Shown here: piece after piece, positions 1 to 9,228 of the stretch
How positions within the stretch are numbered: position 1 is the first letter of the stretch
Layout: every line of letters starts with the position of its first letter
Assembly: GCA_028716975.1 (NCBI GenBank)
Contig: JAQUOU010000023.1
Location: 1 to 64,000 of the forward strand
Length of the DNA: 64,000 nucleotides
Reading direction: 5' to 3'
From: Methylobacter sp.
GTDB lineage: Bacteria > Pseudomonadota > Gammaproteobacteria > Methylococcales > Methylomonadaceae
Notes under the pieces: generated by a model
Database searches by the model: none
Seen by the model: the letters and a program-made list of their open reading frames with translations, nothing else
What the model was told of the DNA's origin: nothing
Translations under genes and position numbers: made by a program

Positions 1-196
1 TAAAGGCCAGCCGGGTCTGGTCTATGGACGCCAGGGTGGCTTCCGGCAGAGGCGTGCCGAACTGTTCAAAAGCAGCCAGACCGGCATAGGCCTCCTGCCA
101 CTGAATGGCGGCGCCGGACGCGTCAATTACTTTTACCGCTTCAGCCATAATGGAGGGCCCAATCCCATCGCCTTTTATCAATGTAACCGCGTGCAT
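1..196 (-). CDS. Isocitrate/isopropylmalate dehydrogenase family protein, N-terminal part
   Basis: The gene runs off the left edge, so only about 65 N-terminal residues are visible. They begin MHAVTLIKGDGIGPSIM, the Rossmann-like opening (KGDGIGP) typical of the NAD(P)-dependent isocitrate/3-isopropylmalate dehydrogenase family. Members oxidatively decarboxylate isocitrate or 3-isopropylmalate using a divalent metal. The start at 196 is favoured because GGAG sits six bases upstream. The ATG at 200 is out of frame. The following stretch resembles NAD-type isocitrate dehydrogenase more than LeuB, but the substrate-specificity residues lie outside the window, so the choice between the two is tentative. 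A strong hairpin with a U-tract lies just upstream in the same orientation and may control expression. Confidence 0.8.
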   Translation of the reverse strand, partial: MHAVTLIKGDGIGPSIMAEAVKVIDASGAAIQWQEAYAGLAAFEQFGTPLPEATLASIDQTRLAF

Positions 197-231
197 GCAT
201 TTCTCCAAATCTAATATTTAGGTATTTACGG

Positions 232-271
232 CAAAAAAAAGCGCATTACCCCGCCGAAAGGGGTAATGCGC
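232..271 (-). terminator. Intrinsic terminator or attenuator upstream of the dehydrogenase gene
   Basis: A perfect 12-bp stem (241-252 paired with 260-271) with a 7-base loop is followed, on the minus strand, by eight U residues (240-233). This is a textbook rho-independent terminator. It reads towards the dehydrogenase gene, about 36 bases before its start codon. No gene lies immediately upstream on this strand, so it would act on that gene's own leader, as an attenuator. A second small palindrome (about 276-291) sits just 5' of it. No leader peptide was recognised. Confidence 0.7.
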
Positions 272-765
272 CGGTGCTTTATATAAAGCAGGTATGTCAC
301 ACGAGGAGGTAAAAACACGCCGATTATTGCGTTACTATAATTGAAGCATTTACAGTGCCAACTAGAATTTTTATATCAATTAACTATAAAGCTAATCTAT
401 ATCAATTAGTTATATAGTTAACAAATCATTAAGCTAAATTGAATTAAATGGTTAGGCCATCAATATGCACCAAATAAAATCAAAAATGTCGTTTTATTCC
501 CTATAGTTGTGCACATTAAGCCTAATAACGTTGTAATTAAGCAACGTATTATCCGAAATTTTATTTTTTAAAATTTATTATTAAATGCACCACAAAAGCG
601 CATAAGATAAATGCATTAAGATTATAGGAAATAAAAAAATGTTTTTACTTCATACCTAAAACTTTAAACTTAATAATTAACAATCACTTGTTAATTATTT
701 CAGTTTAATTTTAGTTTGGTGCATTATTTGCTTATCCATTTAAAGATAAAACTTTAAAGTATTTT
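272..765. other. AT-rich intergenic region between divergent genes
   Basis: No gene is supported here. The stretch is very AT-rich and separates two divergently transcribed genes, so it should hold both promoters. Imperfect direct repeats with the core TATATCAATTA occur near 373 and 399. A perfect AT-rich palindrome at 672-699 is listed separately. Confidence 0.5.
672..699. promoter_or_regulatory. Perfect 12-bp palindrome, candidate operator
   Basis: The arms AATAATTAACAA (672-683) and TTGTTAATTATT (688-699) are exact inverted complements separated by TCAC. The site ends 66 bases before the start of the dioxygenase-like gene at 766. Size and symmetry fit a dimeric regulator site. The base composition also allows a chance hairpin in AT-rich DNA, and no matching regulator is encoded nearby. 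Confidence 0.4.
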
Positions 766-2022
766 ATGACTTGTATTTGCCCTTCTTTATCTTTTCCCGT
801 CCATGGCGATAAGGAAAATTCATCTTTCTTTAATGAGTATTTGATCAGACTGCTTGAAGAACGAGATTGCCTCGGCTTAAGCAGCCTAATTCAACAAATT
901 GATGCAATGATGCTAACAGTTGATCCTGGAAAATCAATTGAGTACATTGAAGAATTTTGTCTGATGTCTCCCTACCATTATTTGGTAACATTAGAGAGTG
1001 AATCACACTGGTCACATATTTTGCGTATTGACATGAATTCGCCGGACCTGATTGTTCGCGAAGTTAAACACGACGGAATACGGGGAATTTTTCGAAGCCT
1101 TAATGAGGTCTATCCAATTGGTTCACATAGGCCGCACAGCCGCTATATAGGCGAAATTCTCCGGGTAAATAATTTGCATGAAGTCGTTAAGTTACAACAG
1201 GGCAGAGGTTTTTGTTTTTTTTCTCAGGATGAAATACGCAAACTGGAATTGCCGGGGAATTTGGCAATCAGCAAACCTTCTCCCTATACGCACAATATTG
1301 TGGCTTATATCGAACGGGAACCTGATGAAGCACGGGTTTATGCGCTGGGTGTCAGCAGTATAAATACGGATGCCCGTGCAGCATGTGACAGGGCCAAAAA
1401 TCGGCAACAGGAATTGGGTATAGCTGAGCTGATTTTACCTGTCGATCATCTTGCTACCCGTATTTACAGCCAAAACAGAGAGGTGGCTATTTTGGAATGG
1501 TTGTCTTTGTCCAGTTATTATTATTGGGGTTCGTTCGATATTATCGACCAGAACTCATCGACAAACGTCACTAAAAGCATTCATTATCCGGAAGAACTAC
1601 AGAGTCCGGCCAAAGTGTTCACTGCCAATAATACCCCTTACTTTGTAAATCATTTTAAAATCTTTCCGTCACCCACTGAAAATTTTGTCTGTAATTATGG
1701 GCCGAGATTGCATCATCTCGCGCTGGCTGTTAAAGACGGTGATCAGAATGGTATTGAAAATATTGAATATGTTGTCCGCGCTATTCAGGAGCAAGGTAAA
1801 AGCTTTCTACTGGATGTCATTGGTTCCAAAAATGAAGGTTTAAAACAGATTTTTTCCAGCGCCTCTGAACACTCTTCATTAATTATCGAATATGTACAGC
1901 GTTTTGGTGGATTTTTAGGATTTTTTAATAAAGACAACATAGCAGAATTAACTCATGCAGCAGGAATTCAAGAAGAATTAATAAGAATACAGACTGAAGT
2001 AAAGAAAGCTGATAAGGTTTAA
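766..2022 (+). CDS. 4-hydroxyphenylpyruvate dioxygenase-like VOC protein
   Basis: The 418-residue protein has a C-terminal half resembling the catalytic vicinal-oxygen-chelate domain of 4-hydroxyphenylpyruvate dioxygenase (HPPD). Three candidate Fe(II) ligands are spaced as in that family: His228 (LPVDHLA), His317 (LHHLAL) and Glu375 (IIEYVQR). The helix after Glu375 (GGFLGFFNKDNIAEL) mirrors the GFG.GNF.ALF end of HPPD. The first 215 residues diverge strongly, so it may not be a genuine tyrosine-catabolic enzyme and could act on a related alpha-keto acid. No strong ribosome site precedes the ATG. It lies 89 bases before the transglutaminase giant in the same direction, so co-transcription is possible. 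The fold assignment is reasonably secure. The substrate is unknown. Confidence 0.65.
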   Translation: MTCICPSLSFPVHGDKENSSFFNEYLIRLLEERDCLGLSSLIQQIDAMMLTVDPGKSIEYIEEFCLMSPYHYLVTLESESHWSHILRIDMNSPDLIVREVKHDGIRGIFRSLNEVYPIGSHRPHSRYIGEILRVNNLHEVVKLQQGRGFCFFSQDEIRKLELPGNLAISKPSPYTHNIVAYIEREPDEARVYALGVSSINTDARAACDRAKNRQQELGIAELILPVDHLATRIYSQNREVAILEWLSLSSYYYWGSFDIIDQNSSTNVTKSIHYPEELQSPAKVFTANNTPYFVNHFKIFPSPTENFVCNYGPRLHHLALAVKDGDQNGIENIEYVVRAIQEQGKSFLLDVIGSKNEGLKQIFSSASEHSSLIIEYVQRFGGFLGFFNKDNIAELTHAAGIQEELIRIQTEVKKADKV

Positions 2023-2111
2023 TTACCAAGTATTTAACGATGGCAGTGAAATTTGCAGCCAACTAAACAGCAGTAAATCTGATTAACAAACCGGCAATAG
2101 GCATAAATATT

Positions 2112-5100
2112 ATGACAATTCGCGTGGCAATCCGTCACAAAACCATATACAACTTCGATAGACCGGTATCCCTGTCGCCTCATGTATTTCGCTTACGTCC
2201 GGCTGTGCACAGTCGGACGCCGATTAAAGGCTATGCGTTGCGCATTGAACCGAAAAATCATTTCATTAATTGGCAGCAGGATCCTTTTGGCAATATTCTT
2301 GCCCGCGTTGTATTCCCTGAAAAATGCCGAAAACTCAGTGTTGAAGTTGAAGTTATCGCTGATCTGACAGTGATCAATCCCTTTGATTTTTTTGTCGAAG
2401 AGTACGCGGAAACATATCCCTTTAAATATGATTCGCAAATGCAAAAAGAACTGCAACCCTATCTGGAGATTACTGAAAACGACCCTTTATTAAAAAAATG
2501 GCTAAAAAGCTTCGATATCAGCAAGCGTACTATCAATGATTTTCTGGTAGATGTGAATCGCAAGGTATTTGAAGATATTAGTTATAACATTCGCATGGAA
2601 GTAGGCATTCAAAGCTGCGCGGAAACCCTTCAAAAACGCAGTGGATCGTGTCGTGACTCGGCTTGGCTGCTGGTACAAATATTTCGGCATCTGGGGCTTG
2701 GCGCGCGTTTTGTTTCCGGTTATCTCGTGCAACTGTCGGCGGATATAAAATCGCTGGATGGACCTTCAGGACCTGAACAGGATTTTACGGATTTACATGC
2801 CTGGACCGAAGTTTATATACCCGGCGCAGGCTGGATAGGTTTGGATCCCACTTCAGGCCTGCTTGCCGGCGAAGGCCATATCCCACTGGCTTGTACCCCG
2901 AATCCGGCCAGTGCGGCTCCCGTAACGGGCGGCACCGACAAATGCGAGGTGGAATTTGAATTCAGCAATACTGTACAACGCCTGCATGAAGATCCGCGCG
3001 TCACTAAACCGTATACCGATGAGCAATGGTATTATATTGACGCCTTGGGACAGCAAGTCGACGAACAGTTAATACAGGATGACGTCAAGTTAACCATGGG
3101 TGGAGAACCTACTTTTGTGTCCGTCGATGACATGGAGGGCGATGAATGGAATACGCTTGCTGACGGTCCGCATAAACGTGAACGCGCGCAGGCATTAACC
3201 AAACGCTTGCGTGATGTATTTGCAGCGGGAGCCATGCTGCACTATGGCCAAGGCAAATGGTATCCTGGTGAGCCTTTGCCGCGCTGGCAATATGGCATTT
3301 TCTGGCGTAAAGACAGCACTCCAGTCTGGCGCAATGCCAAACTGCTGGCTGAGATTACCCAGGATTATGGCTATACCGTTAATCATGCCCATCAATTTAT
3401 TAACCAGGTCACCCATCGTTTAGGCATCCCGCTTCGCCATGTTAATACCGCCTTTGAAGACAGCTTTTATTATTTATGGCAGGAAGGCGCTTTACCGGAA
3501 AATCTTAATCCGTTAAAAACGAATTTAAAGGATTCAATTGAACGCAAAACGCTAACCAAACTACTGGATGCTGATTTAGGCCAGCCGGCTGGTTTTGCGT
3601 TACCTGTCAAATGGAACTGGTCCGAGCAATGCTGGCAAAGCGGTCCCTGGAGTTTTCGCCGCGGCCAGATGTTTCTGATCCCCGGCAATTCACCCATGGG
3701 CATGCGCTTGCCGCTGGGTAGCCTACCCTGGATTGCACCCGATAAAGTTGACATACAGGAACCGCAAAGCCTGTTTGAAGAGCTCTCCGAACTGGGTGAC
3801 TATTATGGTGAAGTGACGCGCCGTTATAGTCATTTTGAAAAAAATCCGGATGAGCATCCGGAAATTACTACTCAAGATTCAGGTGATGATGAAACAATTC
3901 AGGTTGAAGTACCGCACACTGCACTGTGTATAGAGGCTAGAGAGGGTCGTCTGCATATTTTTATGCCGCCTCTTACACTATTGGAACATTATCTTGAACT
4001 GATTGCCGTCATTGAAGCAACGGCAGAAAATCTCGCCATGGCGGTAGTGCTTGAAGGCTACGAACCGCCGCGTGATTATAGAGTAGAGCGCCTGATGGTT
4101 ACCCCGGACCCCGGTGTTATTGAAGTCAATATTCATCCGTCCAAAAGTTGGCCGGAGCTGGTGGAAAAAACCACTATCCTATATGAACAGGCGCATCAAG
4201 TCAGGCTGGGAACCGAAAAATTTATGCTGGACGGCCGCCATACCGGTACCGGAGGCGGTAACCATATTACTATGGGCGCTGAAATGCCGACCGACAGCCC
4301 GTTATTACGCCGCCCCGATTTGCTGCGGAGTTTAATAACTTACTGGCAGCATCATCCCGGTTTGTCCTATTTATTTTCCGGCATGTTTATTGGTCCTACC
4401 AGCCAAGCGCCGCGCGTCGATGAAGGCAGGGATGAAAAACTCTATGAACTCGAAATCGCTTTTCAACAAATGCCCGAAGGCGAAGTGCCTGAGCCGTGGC
4501 TGGTTGATCGTTTGCTGCGCCACTTATTAACCGATATAACCGGCAACACACATCGATCCGAGTTCTGTATCGATAAGTTGTATTCACCTGATAGTTCAAC
4601 CGGGAGACTGGGTATATTGGAATTGCGGGCATTTGAAATGCCGCCGCACGCACGTATGTCCCTGGTACAAACATTATTGTTACGATCCCTGATAGCCTGG
4701 TTTTGGCGGGAACCCTATAAATACGATTTAATACGCTGGGGAACAGAATTGCATGACCGTTTTATGCTTCCGCATTATGTACGCGAAGATATGAAAGACG
4801 TTATCAAAGACCTGCGGCGGGCCGGTTATGGTTTTGAACTGGAATGGCTGGACCCGTTTTTCGAATTCCGTTTTCCCCGTTACGGCAATACGTTGGTTGA
4901 CGGCATTGATCTGGAGTTACGCTTTGCCATCGAACCCTGGCATGTGCTGGGTGAGGAAGTAAGCAGCACCGGTACTGCCCGTTACGTAGACTCATCCGTG
5001 GAGCGACTACAAGTTAAAGTGAGCGGATTTACTGAAGGCCGATATGTATTGACCTGTAACGGACGGCGTTTACCATTACGCATTACCGGACGCAAAGGCG

Positions 5101-5510
5101 AATATGTGGCCGGCGTACGTTATCGGGCATGGCAGCCGCCTTCAGCATTGCATCCGACCATTAGCCCGCATGTGCCCTTGGTAATTGATGTAATCGATAC
5201 CTGGAATGGTCATTCCGTGGGCGGTTGCACTTATTATGTCGCTCATCCGGGAGGCCGCAGCTATGATGCTTTTCCAGTAAATAGTTTTGAAGCGGAAGCT
5301 CGACGCATTACCCGTTTCTGGGATTACGGTCATACTCCCGGACCTGTTGGGCGTCCTCCTATTGCCCTATCTCCCGTGGCATCTTCAGATAAACCGGCTA
5401 TTGCAAAATTTATTGTAAAGAATGAAGCGCCGCGCCCTATGGCGCCGCCAGCAGAGGAATTGAGCGAAGAGTATCCATTTACCCTGGATTTGCGGCACCG
5501 TAATCATTAA
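2112..5510 (+). CDS. Transglutaminase-like protein with C-terminal DUF2126 region
   Basis: This 1132-residue protein starts with a bacterial transglutaminase N-terminal beta domain (about 1-85). A papain-like transglutaminase core follows, whose triad is visible as Cys180 (SGSCRDSA), His229 (DLHAWTEVY) and Asp245 (GLDPTSG). The long remainder (about 300-1100) matches the DUF2126 type of proteobacterial fusion, with conserved stretches such as TMGGEPTFVS near 330 and TGTGGGNH. Iyer, Aravind and colleagues grouped this family with permuted ATP-grasp ligases, alpha-E proteins and Anbu as a predicted peptide-forming and peptide-cleaving system. The transglutaminase fold would cut or transfer amide bonds. 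The real substrate is unknown. It is the first of three clearly related genes on this strand and looks intact. Confidence 0.85.
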   Translation: MTIRVAIRHKTIYNFDRPVSLSPHVFRLRPAVHSRTPIKGYALRIEPKNHFINWQQDPFGNILARVVFPEKCRKLSVEVEVIADLTVINPFDFFVEEYAETYPFKYDSQMQKELQPYLEITENDPLLKKWLKSFDISKRTINDFLVDVNRKVFEDISYNIRMEVGIQSCAETLQKRSGSCRDSAWLLVQIFRHLGLGARFVSGYLVQLSADIKSLDGPSGPEQDFTDLHAWTEVYIPGAGWIGLDPTSGLLAGEGHIPLACTPNPASAAPVTGGTDKCEVEFEFSNTVQRLHEDPRVTKPYTDEQWYYIDALGQQVDEQLIQDDVKLTMGGEPTFVSVDDMEGDEWNTLADGPHKRERAQALTKRLRDVFAAGAMLHYGQGKWYPGEPLPRWQYGIFWRKDSTPVWRNAKLLAEITQDYGYTVNHAHQFINQVTHRLGIPLRHVNTAFEDSFYYLWQEGALPENLNPLKTNLKDSIERKTLTKLLDADLGQPAGFALPVKWNWSEQCWQSGPWSFRRGQMFLIPGNSPMGMRLPLGSLPWIAPDKVDIQEPQSLFEELSELGDYYGEVTRRYSHFEKNPDEHPEITTQDSGDDETIQVEVPHTALCIEAREGRLHIFMPPLTLLEHYLELIAVIEATAENLAMAVVLEGYEPPRDYRVERLMVTPDPGVIEVNIHPSKSWPELVEKTTILYEQAHQVRLGTEKFMLDGRHTGTGGGNHITMGAEMPTDSPLLRRPDLLRSLITYWQHHPGLSYLFSGMFIGPTSQAPRVDEGRDEKLYELEIAFQQMPEGEVPEPWLVDRLLRHLLTDITGNTHRSEFCIDKLYSPDSSTGRLGILELRAFEMPPHARMSLVQTLLLRSLIAWFWREPYKYDLIRWGTELHDRFMLPHYVREDMKDVIKDLRRAGYGFELEWLDPFFEFRFPRYGNTLVDGIDLELRFAIEPWHVLGEEVSSTGTARYVDSSVERLQVKVSGFTEGRYVLTCNGRRLPLRITGRKGEYVAGVRYRAWQPPSALHPTISPHVPLVIDVIDTWNGHSVGGCTYYVAHPGGRSYDAFPVNSFEAEARRITRFWDYGHTPGPVGRPPIALSPVASSDKPAIAKFIVKNEAPRPMAPPAEELSEEYPFTLDLRHRNH

Positions 5511-5640
5511 AAGGTTATTTCTCCCAAAGGTCGCAAAGAGATGAAAAAATATATTTCCTGCTCTATGCGTGGTTTCGGCTTGTTGGAATAAATGAATCGC
5601 CAATGTGCAATCATCAATAAATAGCTATAAGGAATAACTT

Positions 5641-8211
5641 GTGCGCAACCCCGATGTATCCACCAGTGATATTGGCGTGCAATATTATGCGACGCAACTC
5701 GGTACATATGACGAAATGTGTGCGACCGAAGATAAGGTTCTGCCTTATTGGGAACGCTTTATCAGCGCGCTCGAAAGCATGGGCAGTGAAGAACTTGAGC
5801 TTCGCCGCCGGGAAGCCCAGCGTTTGTTGCGTGAAAATGGAGTTACCTATAATGTTTACGGGGATTCGCAAAAACTAACCAGGCCCTGGCGTCTTGATCC
5901 AGTTCCCTTACTGATCAGCAGCGAACAATGGACTGTAATTGAAGCCGGCCTTAAGCAACGCGCCAGGCTGCTCGATCTGATTCTGAAAGATATTTATGAT
6001 AAACAGATACTGCTGAAAAAAGGCTTGCTGCCTGTCGAGCTGGTTTTTGGGCATGAAGGTTTTTTGCACCCCTGTGTCGGGGCATTGCAAAATCAGCAGC
6101 ACCAACTCATTATTTATTCAACTAATCTTGCTCGCGGGCCCAACGGCCGCATGTGGGTATTGGATGATCGCACCCAGGCACCTTCAGGCTCCGGATATGC
6201 ATTGGAAAACCGGACAGTGATGACCCGGGTTTTACCTGATATTTTTCGGGCGACCCAAGTGCATCGATTGTCAGGCTTTTTCAATGCATTGCACAGAGGG
6301 CTTGTTGAAATTGCGCCTCATAATAAAGAAGTTCCTCGCATTGTTGTGCTGACTCCGGGGTCGCTCAATGAAACTTATTTTGAACATGCCTACTTAGCCT
6401 CTTACTTGGGCTATACACTGGTGCAGGGCGGCGATTTAACTGTGCGCGACGGCCGTGTATGGCTTAAATCCCTGCAAGGCTTGCAACAGGTCGATGTTAT
6501 TTTACGCCGTGTCGATGATTCTTTTTGCGATCCGCTGGAATTGCGCAGCGGTTCCAGGCTAGGCATTGCAGGGCTACTAGAGGCTGTTAGGCTCGGCAAT
6601 GTGGCTATTGCCAATCCTTTGGGCAGTAGTATATTGGAAAACCCTGCATTGCTGGCTTTTCTGCCCCGACTAGCCCGCTATTTTTTAAATCAGGAACTGA
6701 TTCTACCTTCAGTTGCAACCTGGTGGTGCGGGCAGCGGCGCGAACGTGAGTTTGTCTTGCTCAACCTTGATCGCCTGGTTATTAAGCCGATTAACCGTAG
6801 CCAAGCCAATAAGACGGTGTATGGCGGCATGCTGAGCAGTAAAGAGAAAGAACTGTTGCGCGCAAAAATTATTGCTAAACCACATTTATATGTAGGCCAG
6901 GAACAAATCAGTTTTTCTACGGTACCTGCATTTATTGATCAGCATATAGAACCCCGTAACGCTGTTTTACGTAATTTTATAGTTGCTGGAAAAGATGATT
7001 ATGAAGTAATGCCCGGCGGGCTGACGCGTGTTGCCCGTCAAAAAGATAATTTCATTGTTTCAAACCAGGCGGGAGGAATCAGTAAAGACACGTGGGTACT
7101 AGCTTCCGAACCTGACAAACAGGTGAGTTTATGGTCACAGCCGGGACGCAATGTTATAAGTGATGCAGTTAGTGAGTCGCTGCCCAGCCGCGCCGCTGAT
7201 AATTTGTTTTGGGTCGGACGTCATCTTGAACGCATGGAAGCGGCAACACGGCTTTTACGAACGGTGTTGTTGAAACTAAGGGAAACACTTGAATTCAAAA
7301 CTCCCATTGATACTGAATGCCTGGCAATATTATTACGCTCCATTACCCATGTGACCGGTACCTATCCGGGCTTCATCAGAGGCAACCCGCAAAACCTGAA
7401 AGCGCCTCAGGGTGAACTTTTATCACTGGCTAAAGATATTAACCGCTCAGGTTCGCTGGCAGCAAATATTCATGCCTTTTCTCAAGCGGCGTTCAGTATC
7501 CGCGACTTATGGTCTCTGGATACGTGGCGCAGCGTAGATAATATTCAGCGTAGATGGCAGCAACGAGTCATTAATCATGACTGTAATATCGATCAATTGC
7601 AGAGTAGCCTTGATGAGTTGGTTACCGGCATTGTCGCCTTTAGCGGTTTGACCAGCGAGAGCATGACGCGTGAAGCGGGATGGTTAATGCTGGATAGCGG
7701 GCGCAGGCTGGAGCGTGCGCTGGCGCTTATTGCATTGTTCCGCTCAACCCTAGTGTTAAAGCACGACAGTGCTTTACAAAACCAGGTGCTTGAAGCGGTT
7801 TTGTTTTCAACTGACAGCTTAAGCATTTATCAACGGCGTTATCGTTCATTTATTCAACTGCCGATGGTACTGCAATTGCTATTGATGGATGAAACTCATC
7901 CACGTTCGCTCGTCTACCAGCTTTATCAATTATCCCGGCATATAGCGGCACTGCCGAAAGGAAAGGGCACAGGCGACTTGAGTGAGGAGGAGCGTTTAAT
8001 CCTAAAAGCTTATACTGATTTACGAATTGTCAAGGTGCTTGAGTTAACCAAACCCAATAATAATGCTGGTGTTTATACTGATCTGGATTCTCTCCTCGCG
8101 AATACGGCTGATTTGTTAAAACGAATGTCAGAAGTGATAGGGCAGGCTTATTTTAGCCATTCTCAGGTGTCGCAGATTATGGCACCTATAGCCCAAGAGG
8201 ATGAATTGTGA
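5641..8211 (+). CDS. Fused circularly permuted type-2 ATP-grasp and alpha-E protein
   Basis: The 856-residue protein fuses a circularly permuted ATP-grasp domain (about 20-490) to an all-helical alpha-E domain (about 515-840). Recognisable ATP-grasp blocks are SGYALENRTVMTRV, VVLTPGSLNETYFEHAYLA, VDVILRRVDDSFCDP and LVIKPI. The alpha-E part begins at SRAADNLFWVGRHLERMEAATR. The family is predicted to ligate amino acids or peptides using ATP. Compared with the paralogue at 16435-17886, the glycine loop after IKP is replaced by a longer segment (NRSQANKTVYGG), as in other fused members. The GTG start at 5641 is supported by AAGGA seven bases upstream. The stop overlaps the next start by four bases (GTGA), so translation is probably coupled to the following transglutaminase. 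Confidence 0.87.
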   Translation: MRNPDVSTSDIGVQYYATQLGTYDEMCATEDKVLPYWERFISALESMGSEELELRRREAQRLLRENGVTYNVYGDSQKLTRPWRLDPVPLLISSEQWTVIEAGLKQRARLLDLILKDIYDKQILLKKGLLPVELVFGHEGFLHPCVGALQNQQHQLIIYSTNLARGPNGRMWVLDDRTQAPSGSGYALENRTVMTRVLPDIFRATQVHRLSGFFNALHRGLVEIAPHNKEVPRIVVLTPGSLNETYFEHAYLASYLGYTLVQGGDLTVRDGRVWLKSLQGLQQVDVILRRVDDSFCDPLELRSGSRLGIAGLLEAVRLGNVAIANPLGSSILENPALLAFLPRLARYFLNQELILPSVATWWCGQRREREFVLLNLDRLVIKPINRSQANKTVYGGMLSSKEKELLRAKIIAKPHLYVGQEQISFSTVPAFIDQHIEPRNAVLRNFIVAGKDDYEVMPGGLTRVARQKDNFIVSNQAGGISKDTWVLASEPDKQVSLWSQPGRNVISDAVSESLPSRAADNLFWVGRHLERMEAATRLLRTVLLKLRETLEFKTPIDTECLAILLRSITHVTGTYPGFIRGNPQNLKAPQGELLSLAKDINRSGSLAANIHAFSQAAFSIRDLWSLDTWRSVDNIQRRWQQRVINHDCNIDQLQSSLDELVTGIVAFSGLTSESMTREAGWLMLDSGRRLERALALIALFRSTLVLKHDSALQNQVLEAVLFSTDSLSIYQRRYRSFIQLPMVLQLLLMDETHPRSLVYQLYQLSRHIAALPKGKGTGDLSEEERLILKAYTDLRIVKVLELTKPNNNAGVYTDLDSLLANTADLLKRMSEVIGQAYFSHSQVSQIMAPIAQEDEL

Positions 8212-9128
8212 AATACCGCATTACGCATACTACCTTTTATAATTACAGCCAGGCAGTTGGGTTGTGCCAAAATGAAGCTAAATTACAGCCGCGCGATTTC
8301 TGGCGTCAGCAATGTCAATCCAGCCACTTCGAGATCACGCCCACGCCTACGGACTTTCGTGAGCGAAATGATTATTTCGGCAACCGGGTAGTTTATTTCG
8401 CCATTCAGCAACCTCATAAGCAACTGACAGTAACTGCTATAAGTGAAGTGACGCTATTTCCCAAACAAAATATGGTGGATTTGGGTAATCCGTTATCATG
8501 GGAACACGTGCGCAATTTATTACAGGAATCATCAACGCAAGGCCAATCCCAGACACAGACTCAGTTTCAAAATCAGAGTCTTGAATTACTTGATGCCCGG
8601 CAATATATTTTTGATTCCCCTATGGTGACGACCAGCCCGGAGCTTGCGGACTATGCCAAGAACTCGTTCCTGCCGAATCGGCCTTTGGTGGAAGTCGTGC
8701 GCGACTTAATGCAGCGGATTCATATAGATTTTATTTATGATCCGACTTTTACTACTATAGCTACGCCCCTATCTGATGTTTTAGCTCATCGGCGTGGCGT
8801 CTGTCAGGATTTTGCGCATCTGGCTATCGCCAGTCTGCGCGCTTACGGCATTGCAGCTCGCTATGTCAGCGGCTACATTGAAACTGTAACCCAACCCGGC
8901 AAGCCGCGACTGGTGGGAGCAGACGCTTCGCATGCCTGGTTTGCGGTTTTTCTTCCGGGCACCGGCTGGCTGGAGTTTGACCCAACCAATAATAAATTGC
9001 CGCATGATCAGCATATCACACTGGCTTGGGGGCGGGATTATTCAGACGTTACGCCGCTCAAAGGCATTGCTTTCGGTGGCGGTCATCACACCCTTTCCGT
9101 ATCGGTTGATGTATTAAGGCTTGAATGA
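8208..9128 (+). CDS. Transglutaminase-like cysteine protease family protein
   Basis: The 306-residue protein has a transglutaminase N-terminal beta domain (about 1-90) and a core with triad Cys199 (RGVCQDFAH), His242 (DASHAWF) and Asp258 (LEFDPTN). It starts at GTG, overlapping the ATP-grasp/alpha-E stop by four bases. This order (ligase then transglutaminase) is conserved in many bacteria and points to a shared pathway in which one enzyme makes an amide-linked product and the other cleaves or transfers it. No signal peptide is visible, so a cytoplasmic role is likely. A glutamine-rich insert at about 106-125 (QSQTQTQFQNQ) is unusual and looks like a flexible linker. The gene appears intact. 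Confidence 0.88.
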   Translation: MKYRITHTTFYNYSQAVGLCQNEAKLQPRDFWRQQCQSSHFEITPTPTDFRERNDYFGNRVVYFAIQQPHKQLTVTAISEVTLFPKQNMVDLGNPLSWEHVRNLLQESSTQGQSQTQTQFQNQSLELLDARQYIFDSPMVTTSPELADYAKNSFLPNRPLVEVVRDLMQRIHIDFIYDPTFTTIATPLSDVLAHRRGVCQDFAHLAIASLRAYGIAARYVSGYIETVTQPGKPRLVGADASHAWFAVFLPGTGWLEFDPTNNKLPHDQHITLAWGRDYSDVTPLKGIAFGGGHHTLSVSVDVLRLE

Positions 9129-9228
9129 CTGAGCAATATAAATTCAGACAAAATATAAAGAAGAATGGGAACTTGATGCATCTGGCGGTGTTCTTTTAAA
9201 CTTTTTGTAACTTAAATCGTGGAGTTGT

